A stretch of 10,385 nt of DNA, from contig PLLI01000070.1 in the NCBI GenBank assembly GCA_003140915.1, forward strand, positions 1 through 10,385, written 5' to 3'. Shown in pieces: positions 1-5,378 of the stretch. The notes below the pieces were generated by a model. The model ran no database searches. It saw only the letters and a program-made list of their open reading frames with translations, and was not told the origin of the DNA. This DNA is from Candidatus Omnitrophota bacterium. Lineage in GTDB: Bacteria > Omnitrophota > Gorgyraeia > 2-01-FULL-45-10. The stretch's first letter is position 1. The number at the start of each line of letters is the position of its first letter. Position numbers and translations under genes: made by a program.

Positions 1-553
1 CCAAAGCGCCCTCCATGCCCGCTATCACAATAATGACATTCGCGCGCTCTAAAACTTCCTGTTTACCCAGGAGCCGGTGTATCCCTGCAACGCCAACGTC
101 GCACAATAACTCGACCGGGTTACCCATTATCTCCAGCGTGGCCTTGGCCTCAGCTGCTACCGGCAGGTCGGATGTGCCCGCTGTTACGATAAGGACGGTC
201 CCGTTCTTGAGCACCGGCTTATCTTTCCTGTAACTGATGATCCGCGCCTTCTTGTCAAATTTTATTTCCGGATAGGATTGTTTCAGTTTCCGGAACGCTT
301 TCTCGTCGGCATGCGTGACAAGGAGGAGCCCATCATGCGCAATGATCTTTTGCGATATCCTGACAACCTGCTCCGTTGTCTTCCCCTTTCCAAAGACAAC
401 TTCGGGAAAGCCTCTCCGTAATTTTCTGTGATTATCGACTTTGGCAAATCCGAGGTCCTGATAAGGCAGGTTTTTCAAGGTCTTGCGTACCTTCTCAGGC
501 GAGATGCGGCCCGCCTTGAAGTCATCCAGCATCCTGGTGATCTTATCTGTCAT
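1..553 (-). CDS. larB: LarB, nickel pincer cofactor biosynthesis protein (3' end outside window)
   Basis: Reading back from an ATG at 553 gives 184 codons with no stop before the window edge. LarB carboxylates and hydrolyses nicotinic acid adenine dinucleotide, the first step towards the nickel-pincer nucleotide cofactor of lactate racemase and related enzymes; it acts in the cytoplasm. Seen in the translation: an N-terminal helical part with DFKAGRISPEKV (11-22) and LPYQDLGFAKVDNHR (29-43), then RRGFPEVVFGKGKTTEQ (46-62), and the PurE-like core with TAGTSDLPVA (124-133), DVGVAGIHRLL (152-162) and VIAGMEGAL (176-184). These are characteristic LarB (PurE-related) signatures. Family members are about 250 residues, so roughly 65 C-terminal residues are missing, probably including the reactive cysteine. 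The start lies 8 bases after the stop of the upstream HTH-anchor gene, without a clear Shine-Dalgarno sequence, suggesting translational coupling. larC and larE are not in the window. Confidence 0.9.
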   Translation of the reverse strand, partial: MTDKITRMLDDFKAGRISPEKVRKTLKNLPYQDLGFAKVDNHRKLRRGFPEVVFGKGKTTEQVVRISQKIIAHDGLLLVTHADEKAFRKLKQSYPEIKFDKKARIISYRKDKPVLKNGTVLIVTAGTSDLPVAAEAKATLEIMGNPVELLCDVGVAGIHRLLGKQEVLERANVIIVIAGMEGAL

Positions 554-561
554 CTTGAACT

Positions 562-960
562 TTAGGTTTTTAAGATCAGGTACATTAGAAAAACAATGAG
601 TAAAAATGAGATGATGTAAAAATCGTTGAAATAGAAAAAGTCTTTCACCCGTTCGGCGACCGTATAATCATACTGGCGCGTTGAGGGCTCCTTTCGCTTG
701 ATGTCCCTCTCCATCTGTGTATAAGGATGGGTGATCCGGCCTTTCTGGTCCAGGGTAGGCTTCGCGTGTTCCGGTTCCTTCTTCTCGAACTCGGAGATCT
801 CGGACCTTATTGCGTCTATCTGCTCTTTTCTGAACCTCAGGAAGGTGTCGCCTATCTTATAGGCGGGTATCTCTCCGGCGTCCACGAGACGCTTCACCTC
901 TTCCTCGGATATCTTGAGATAGTCCGCGACCTCTTTTATGCTAAGTAATTTTTCCGGCAT
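562..960 (-). CDS. Small membrane-anchored excisionase-type HTH protein
   Basis: 132 residues; I know of no named gene for it. Residues 5-52 form an excisionase/MerR-like HTH module (HTH_17 type): LSIKEVADYLKISEEEVKRL is the helix-turn-helix, followed by the wing AGEIPAYKIGDTFLRF and a last helix. Residues 53-105 are a charged, probably flexible linker. Residues 114-131 are one hydrophobic helix (YIISFLLIVFLMYLIL) ending two residues before the stop, which makes it a C-terminal tail anchor. Basic residues before the helix (RVKD at 104-107, KRK at 88-90) favour a cytoplasmic HTH. The HTH resembles the C-terminal domain of the bactofilin encoded 9 bases upstream (shared S, E, A, YL, IP, GD, RF and ID positions). 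The ATG at 960 has no evident Shine-Dalgarno sequence, so coupling to the upstream gene is likely. The role is unknown. It may anchor a partner protein (as RodZ does MreB) or DNA to the membrane. Confidence 0.85.
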   Translation of the reverse strand: MPEKLLSIKEVADYLKISEEEVKRLVDAGEIPAYKIGDTFLRFRKEQIDAIRSEISEFEKKEPEHAKPTLDQKGRITHPYTQMERDIKRKEPSTRQYDYTVAERVKDFFYFNDFYIISFLLIVFLMYLILKT

Positions 961-969
961 TGTCTTGGT

Positions 970-1509
970 TTACTTTATTTTCCCTTCCGCGACCCACTCA
1001 TCGATCCTGCTACGGTCGAACCTCCAGATGTCCCCTTCCTTCATCCCGGGTATCTTTCCGGAATTCACCCACTCGGAAATAACACCGACCTCGACCTCAA
1101 GATATTTCGCCAGCTCTTCGGCCGACATCATCATGCCCTGTTTATGCGCCTCGGACTTGGAATGGGCGAGCATCTTGCAGTTGCCTTCAAAGACCGCTCC
1201 CTCGGCGATGCTTAAGAGCGGGGCGGTGATGTCGCCGACAACGCAGGCCGGGGATATCAGTTTAAGTTCTTTCAGCGCGCTTATATTGCCGTTGATTTTC
1301 CCGGCAACGATGATGGACTCACCGGTAATATCCGCGTTCACCGAAGCATGTTCCCCTATCATCAGATTGCCCTTTGTGTTCAATATCCCCTCGAACCTCC
1401 CGTTAATGCGTAAATTCACAGGGTCTTTGAAGGAAAGTGATCCCTGCATCGAGGCGTCAACATCCAGCACCTTTTCAACCTCATGCTTCTTATCCTTTTT
1501 CCCCATCAT
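970..1509 (-). CDS. Bactofilin with C-terminal HTH domain
   Basis: 179 residues from the chosen ATG. Residues 18-113 are a bactofilin (DUF583) beta-helix: short repeating strands with glycine turns such as LRINGRFEG, LMIGEHASVNADITG, IIVAGKINGNI and GDITAPLLSIAEGAVFEG. Bactofilins polymerise without nucleotide and act as cytoskeletal scaffolds for envelope growth, stalks or chromosome positioning. Residues 128-176 are a separate excisionase-type HTH module: MSAEELAKYLEVEVGVISEW, then GKIPGMKEGDIWRF, then a final helix. A short hinge with MMM joins the two. Most bactofilins end in a short disordered tail, so this fusion is unusual. A TTG further upstream (1536) would add nine residues, but the purine-rich AGGGGG six bases before the ATG at 1509 supports the shorter form. 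The next gene repeats the HTH and adds a membrane anchor, suggesting that the two proteins work together. DNA binding is possible but unproven. Confidence 0.88.
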   Translation of the reverse strand: MMGKKDKKHEVEKVLDVDASMQGSLSFKDPVNLRINGRFEGILNTKGNLMIGEHASVNADITGESIIVAGKINGNISALKELKLISPACVVGDITAPLLSIAEGAVFEGNCKMLAHSKSEAHKQGMMMSAEELAKYLEVEVGVISEWVNSGKIPGMKEGDIWRFDRSRIDEWVAEGKIK

Positions 1510-1515
1510 GCTGCA

Positions 1516-1521
1516 CCCCCT
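1516..1521 (-). promoter_or_regulatory. Ribosome binding site of the bactofilin gene
   Basis: On the minus strand AGGGGG lies six bases before the ATG at 1509. This decides between that ATG (with a second ATG directly after it) and the in-frame TTG at 1536, which has no such site at a suitable distance. Confidence 0.6.
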
Positions 1522-1522
1522 G

Positions 1523-1539
1523 TTTTTGCGAAGCAAAAA
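1523..1539. repeat. Short perfect inverted repeat in the mgtC-bactofilin gap
   Basis: TTTTTGC-GAA-GCAAAAA: two perfect 7-base arms around a 3-base loop. It lies in the roughly 36-base gap between the MgtC-type gene and the bactofilin gene, the longest gap in the cluster, just upstream of the bactofilin ribosome binding site. In the transcript (minus strand) it would fold as UUUUUGC-UUC-GCAAAAA. The stem is AU-rich and weak, and no U-run follows it, so it is not a classical terminator. It could be an mRNA processing site, a weak attenuator or an operator, or it could be chance. Confidence 0.4.
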
Positions 1540-1545
1540 GCATAT

Positions 1546-2217
1546 TTATTCCGTCTCCCACGTGACGTGCTTGACGCCTTCCAGATGGGCCAAGTCATCT
1601 ATCAACTGGTCGGCGGTCCTCAACTTATATAACTTCAGGCCTATTTTCAGCATCATATTGGCGCCGTCTCTCGTCCTCTCCGCTTCGAAATCCGTGATCT
1701 CGGAGTTGCGGCCCGCGATCGTCTCTCTTATGGCCTTCAACTGGTCGACGCCCTCTTTCGTTTCGATAATAAGTGTCTTATACCAATCTTTGCGTATCAT
1801 GGTGTGCTCTAATCTCGAAAAGAGCATGAGTGTTATCATCGTCAATATCGTAGTTATAATGGATCCGAAATAGAACCCGGAGCCTACCGCGAGGCCTATG
1901 CCGGCAACTACCCAAAGGCTTGCCGCGGTCGTGAGGCCCCTGACCGCCGACCTGGAATGCATTATCGTCCCCGCCCCGAGGAACCCTATGCCGGTGATTA
2001 CGCCCGCCGCTATCCTGGCCGGGTCCGGAGAGATCCTGGAAGAATAGATGTCGAAGATGTGCATTGAGGTGAGCATTATAAGTGTCGAGCCGACGCATAA
2101 AAGGATGTGGGTCCTGAAGCCGGCTGCCCTGCCGTGGAATTCGCGTTCGAAACCGATAACACCGCTGAGAAAGGCGGCAAATATTAAACGAAATAATATT
2201 GTCCAATTACTTAACAT
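1546..2217 (-). CDS. MgtC/SapB family membrane protein
   Basis: 223 residues. The N-terminal two thirds hold about five hydrophobic segments (roughly 5-23, 36-55, 68-88, 95-113, 117-135), with the family signatures GFEREFHGRAAGFRTHILL (22-40), ARIAAGVITGIGFLGAGTI (67-85) and VRGLTTAASLWVVAGIGLAVG (92-112). The C-terminal part (about 147-222) is a soluble ACT-like domain, as in many MgtC relatives. It is an inner-membrane protein. Salmonella MgtC supports growth at low magnesium and in macrophages and affects the F-type ATP synthase, but the biochemical role of chromosomal MgtC/SapB homologues in free-living bacteria is not settled. The ATG at 2217 is supported by a strong GGAGG six bases upstream and overlaps the end of tsaD by 11 bases. 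A magnesium-sensing leader is not evident, because the upstream sequence is the tsaD coding region. Confidence 0.9.
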   Translation of the reverse strand: MLSNWTILFRLIFAAFLSGVIGFEREFHGRAAGFRTHILLCVGSTLIMLTSMHIFDIYSSRISPDPARIAAGVITGIGFLGAGTIMHSRSAVRGLTTAASLWVVAGIGLAVGSGFYFGSIITTILTMITLMLFSRLEHTMIRKDWYKTLIIETKEGVDQLKAIRETIAGRNSEITDFEAERTRDGANMMLKIGLKLYKLRTADQLIDDLAHLEGVKHVTWETE

Positions 2218-3247
2218 TCACAACCTCCAGATTTGGCTCCGCCGACAAGTACAAATCAGACCTTGCCCCTTTTTTATAAAGCGCTTCGCCAAGATAGCCG
2301 ATCATGGCCGCGTTGTCCATACAGTATTTTAACTCAGGAAAATGTATTTTCATAGCAGAATTTACGGCAAGTTCAACCATCCGCTCCCTGAGCCTCGAGT
2401 TCGCGGCAACCCCGCCGCCTATCACTACGCGTTTTGACTTTGTAAATTCGGATGCCCTGATCACTTTTTCCACGAGCACATCGAGCGCGGCTTCTTGAAA
2501 CGCGTAGCAAATGTCATTTATAACGGCCTGGCGCAGGCCGGTTGTCCGTCGTTCGTATTTCGCATTGCGTAAATTGTTAACATAATACAGGACCGCCGTC
2601 TTTACTCCGCTGAAGCTGAAATCGAGCGAATCTTTGCCAAGGTAACTTTTCGGAAAAGATATCGCGGCATTCCTGTGGCCGCGTTTCGCGCGCTGGTCAA
2701 TGACCGGGCCACCCGGATATCCCAGCCCGAGTATCTTCGCCACCTTGTCATATGCTTCGCCGACCGCATCGTCCTGCGTCGATCCGAGAAGACGCTGGAT
2801 GCCGATAGCTTCGCAATAGAATAACGCCGTGTGCCCACCCGATACAACCAGGCCTATGAACGGGAAGTCCGGCTTATCATCCTCGTTCAAGAACGAACTG
2901 TATAGATGAGCGAGGATATGGTTAACTCCGATAAACGGCTTATCCAGGCTATAGCCTATCGATTTAGCCAGAGATATCCCGGTCAATAGCGCACCCACGA
3001 GCCCTGGCCCGTTCGTAACGGCGATGAGCCTGATATCTTTCAAACTCTTCCGCGAATCTTTTAGCGACCTCGAGAGGACCTCGATTATATATTCTACGTG
3101 AAACCTCGATGCTATCTCGGGGACAACGCCGCCGTACCTTTTGTGAAGATGAACGCTGGACGAAACGATATTCGACAGTACTTTTCGGCCGTCCGTAACC
3201 GATGCGCTCGTCTCATCGCATGATGTCTCAAGGCCGAGGGTGAGCAT
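2207..3247 (-). CDS. tsaD: tRNA N6-threonylcarbamoyladenosine transferase TsaD
   Basis: 346 residues, the usual length. TsaD (Kae1/YgjD/Gcp) transfers the threonylcarbamoyl group from TC-AMP to A37 of ANN-decoding tRNAs, working with TsaB and TsaE. Seen: the ASKHA-fold start LGLETSCDETSASV (4-17), VVPEIASRFH (41-50), NGPGLVGALLTG (79-90), the metal-binding motif H110-x3-H114 (NHILAHLYSS), the nucleotide-loop sequences LVVSGGHTAL (133-142) and DDAVGEAYDKVAKILGLGYPGGP (159-181, continuous in the protein), FSFSGVKTA (210-218), GGGVAANSRLRERM (277-290), and the C-terminal metal ligand D311 in MDNAAMIGY. All key residues are present. The ATG at 3247 sits one base after the stop of the deacetylase gene, with only a weak ribosome site, so coupling is likely. 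TsaB and TsaE must be encoded elsewhere. Confidence 0.97.
   Translation of the reverse strand: MLTLGLETSCDETSASVTDGRKVLSNIVSSSVHLHKRYGGVVPEIASRFHVEYIIEVLSRSLKDSRKSLKDIRLIAVTNGPGLVGALLTGISLAKSIGYSLDKPFIGVNHILAHLYSSFLNEDDKPDFPFIGLVVSGGHTALFYCEAIGIQRLLGSTQDDAVGEAYDKVAKILGLGYPGGPVIDQRAKRGHRNAAISFPKSYLGKDSLDFSFSGVKTAVLYYVNNLRNAKYERRTTGLRQAVINDICYAFQEAALDVLVEKVIRASEFTKSKRVVIGGGVAANSRLRERMVELAVNSAMKIHFPELKYCMDNAAMIGYLGEALYKKGARSDLYLSAEPNLEVVNVK
2224..2228 (-). promoter_or_regulatory. Strong ribosome binding site of the MgtC-type gene
   Basis: GGAGG on the minus strand, six bases before the ATG at 2217 and inside the last codons of tsaD. It is one of the best Shine-Dalgarno matches in the window and suggests that this membrane protein is initiated independently of tsaD translation. 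Confidence 0.65.
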
Positions 3248-3248
3248 T

Positions 3249-4097
3249 CTATTTAACCATTTCCGAAAGATAGACGAACTCTATCCCGTCTTTAGCCATC
3301 TGAGGCATTATCCTGGCCAGCACCGCTGCCGTGAGCTTCCTGTCATGGCATATAGCTATGGCCCTCCCTCTCTTCACGGCGAGCTTCTGGAGCTCGGCAA
3401 GTTGTTTCTCGATCGCCACGGCGTTATTATCATTATCCAGAAAAACGTCCCGCTTCGCGAACCGCAGGCCCGCGGCCCCGGCACATTCGCGGCATACCGA
3501 TTTTTCAGAGGTCAGGCTGTCGAAAAAGTACAGGTTATGTTTCTTTAAATACGCGAATATCCCGGACATAAGCTCTCTGTCTTCCGTTGCCTTCGAACCC
3601 ATGTGGTTGGAGACGCCGCTCAGGCCCGGAACGGACTCCATATCTTTCGCAAGCCGCGCGGTGACCTCTTTCCCGGTCTCTCCCTGTTTTATCGTATCGG
3701 GCTCTTCCTTCACATCTCTCCTGTGCGATTCGAGCGGCAGGTGCAGTATCACTTCATCTCCGTGTTCCTTGGCAGCTATCGCCACGTCGCGGGAACGGCG
3801 CAAGTTCGGCAATACGGAAAACGTGAGAGGTTCTTTGATGCCGAAGAACGCTCCAAGGTTATTCGTGTTGTAGCCGAAATCATCTATGACTATCGCCACT
3901 TTGGCGCCCCGCGGCCTTTTAATAACAGCGGCCGGCGCAGGTGCCGCGGCCATCTTCTTCGCGGGCGCCGCGAACTTTACGGCTTTCCCAGTCCGCACTT
4001 GCTTCTCGCGGATAACCTGCGTTCTTTGCCCCAGAAAGAAGGCGGCGAGAACCAGAACTATGACCGCTAACGCTATCAGGACAGCTCTTGCCTTCAT
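3249..4097 (-). CDS. Divergent polysaccharide deacetylase (DUF610/YibQ family)
   Basis: 282 residues from the ATG at 4097. Residues 5-23 are a signal anchor (VLIALAVIVLVLAAFFLGQ), followed by an Ala/Pro/Lys-rich linker to about residue 65, so the catalytic domain should lie in the periplasm. The rest is a NodB-like barrel of the COG2861 type: VAIVIDDFGYN (67-77), FSVLPNL (93-99), VILHLPLES (116-124), LSGVSNHMGSKATED (159-173), YFFDSLTSEKS (190-200), RDVFLDND (216-223) and GRAIAICHDR (244-253). The Asp-Asp pair and the His residues are candidate metal ligands. The substrate is unknown; family members are assumed to act on envelope polysaccharide. The gene follows the S41 protease with a 1-base overlap (TGATG), a pairing seen in other bacteria and suggesting joint envelope work. 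A GTG at 4100 is an alternative start but lies only two bases from the Shine-Dalgarno sequence. Confidence 0.9.
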   Translation of the reverse strand: MKARAVLIALAVIVLVLAAFFLGQRTQVIREKQVRTGKAVKFAAPAKKMAAAPAPAAVIKRPRGAKVAIVIDDFGYNTNNLGAFFGIKEPLTFSVLPNLRRSRDVAIAAKEHGDEVILHLPLESHRRDVKEEPDTIKQGETGKEVTARLAKDMESVPGLSGVSNHMGSKATEDRELMSGIFAYLKKHNLYFFDSLTSEKSVCRECAGAAGLRFAKRDVFLDNDNNAVAIEKQLAELQKLAVKRGRAIAICHDRKLTAAVLARIMPQMAKDGIEFVYLSEMVK

Positions 4098-5374
4098 CAC
4101 TTCTCCTTCTTATATACCTTTATCGCCTTCATCAAATTAACCGCGGCGCTCAACTGATTGTCTTTCTCCAGTTCTTCTTTATTTGAAGGCTCCTTCGTCT
4201 CGGGCTTCTTCTCAGCAACCTTTTCGAAAACCTCCTCGGGGTTCTCTACTTTTTCGTCTTTAGCATCCTCTGCTTCCACAACGACATCCGGTTTTATGCC
4301 CTCATTTTTTATGAGCTTGCCGGACGGCGTGAGGTAAGAGGCTGTTGTAAGACGAAGCGCCGAGCCGTCTTTTAACGGGATAACTATCTGGACCGAGGCC
4401 TTGCCGTACGTTTTCGTCCCCAGTATCAGGCCGCGCTTGTTATCCTGTATGGCCCCGGAAACTATCTCGGAGGCGCTTGCGGATCCCTCATTAACAAGGA
4501 CGATGAGCGGATAATTAGGATGAGTGAAGCGTCCGCTCGATTTGAAGACCGCGTTCTGGTCGGGCGTTCTCGATTTTATGGAGACTATTGTCTTGTCTTT
4601 AGGCAGGAACCGCTGCGCTATATCGACCGCGCTGTCGAGTATGCCACCAGGATTATATCTGAGATCGAGTATGAGAGAATCCATCCCCTGAGATTCTAAT
4701 TTCTTGAGCGCTTCGTCAAAATCCCGCGTCGTATTATCCTGGAACTCGACCAATCTTATATAGCCTATCTTATCGTCTATGAATTCCGATTTCTTAACGC
4801 TTTGGATCTTTATTATCGCCCTTTTGATGGAAATAGAGATGATCTTCTGGTCCTTTTCGCGCCAGACCGTAAGGGCCACCGTCGTGCCCGGTTTTCCGCG
4901 CATCTCTTTTACCGCGTCGTTCAAGGTTATGTTCTTTGTGATCTTTCCGTTTATCTTAACGATCTTATCGCCCGGTTTTATTCCCGCCGCCTCGGCCGGC
5001 GTGCCGATCATCGGCGTCACCACCGTGAGTATCCCGTCCTTGAGCGATATCTCCGTGCCAATGCCTCCGAACTCGCCCTTCGTCTCGGACTTTATCTCCT
5101 CGAACTCTCCGGGGTCCATGAACTGGCTGTAGTCATCGAGGTTCGAGAGCATGCCTTTCATCGCGCCGTATATCAGTTTCTTCGAATCGACCTCGTCGAC
5201 GTAGTCCGACCTTATCAGGCTTATCGCGTCGGCAAAGAGCTCTAAAGAGCCATACAGGTCGCTCTTCGAGGCCCTGGCCTTCGTCTGCATCTCTTTTTCA
5301 TGGACGCCTATCGCCAGAGATGCGCTCATCAAAAGCGAAATGGCAATTAACGCTATTTTATACCGTCGTCTCAT
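4097..5374 (-). CDS. S41 family C-terminal processing peptidase (CtpA/Prc-like)
   Basis: 425 residues. An N-terminal hydrophobic segment (about 6-23) exports or anchors the enzyme in the periplasm. A helical region (40-95) carries the typical YVDEVDSKKLIYGAMKGML and LDDYSQFMDPGEF motifs. A PDZ domain follows (about 100-185, with GIGTEI and GTPAEAAGIKPGDKI), then the S41 core (about 195-365). The catalytic set is S300 in GSASASE and K325 in TYGKASVQ, with Q329. Their spacing (25 and 4 residues) matches E. coli Tsp/Prc S430, K455, Q459. The enzyme cleaves near the C-terminus of periplasmic or lipoprotein substrates, often peptidoglycan hydrolases. Residues 368-406 form a strongly charged Glu/Lys-rich tail followed by a short helix. 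The ATG at 5374 lies 4 bases after the gatB stop and has a good GGAG seven bases upstream. The following deacetylase gene overlaps its stop. Confidence 0.95.
   Translation of the reverse strand: MRRRYKIALIAISLLMSASLAIGVHEKEMQTKARASKSDLYGSLELFADAISLIRSDYVDEVDSKKLIYGAMKGMLSNLDDYSQFMDPGEFEEIKSETKGEFGGIGTEISLKDGILTVVTPMIGTPAEAAGIKPGDKIVKINGKITKNITLNDAVKEMRGKPGTTVALTVWREKDQKIISISIKRAIIKIQSVKKSEFIDDKIGYIRLVEFQDNTTRDFDEALKKLESQGMDSLILDLRYNPGGILDSAVDIAQRFLPKDKTIVSIKSRTPDQNAVFKSSGRFTHPNYPLIVLVNEGSASASEIVSGAIQDNKRGLILGTKTYGKASVQIVIPLKDGSALRLTTASYLTPSGKLIKNEGIKPDVVVEAEDAKDEKVENPEEVFEKVAEKKPETKEPSNKEELEKDNQLSAAVNLMKAIKVYKKEK
4103..4108 (-). promoter_or_regulatory. Ribosome binding site of the deacetylase gene
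   Basis: AAGGAG on the minus strand within the last codons of the protease gene. It lies five bases before the ATG at 4097 and only two before the GTG at 4100, so it favours the ATG as the start. Confidence 0.65.
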
Positions 5375-5378
5375 AGGC

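Noticed and set aside
1523..1539. Inverted repeat as a rho-independent terminator
   Set aside because: The stem has only two GC pairs and is not followed by a U-run on the transcribed strand; the next bases in the transcript are the bactofilin ribosome site.
938..1873. Long plus-strand open frame of 311 codons
   Set aside because: It lies antisense to both the bactofilin-HTH and MgtC-type genes, which have clear family motifs. Its translation is Ser/Ile/Pro-rich without any recognisable domain, typical of a shadow frame.
1778..2206. Minus-strand frame of 142 codons within the MgtC-type gene
   Set aside because: It is an alternate frame of a gene with clear MgtC signatures; its composition (many Arg, His, Gln) shows no domain.
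3331..4140. Several plus-strand open frames of 84-180 codons
   Set aside because: All are antisense to the deacetylase gene with its intact motifs, and none has a ribosome site or recognisable protein features.
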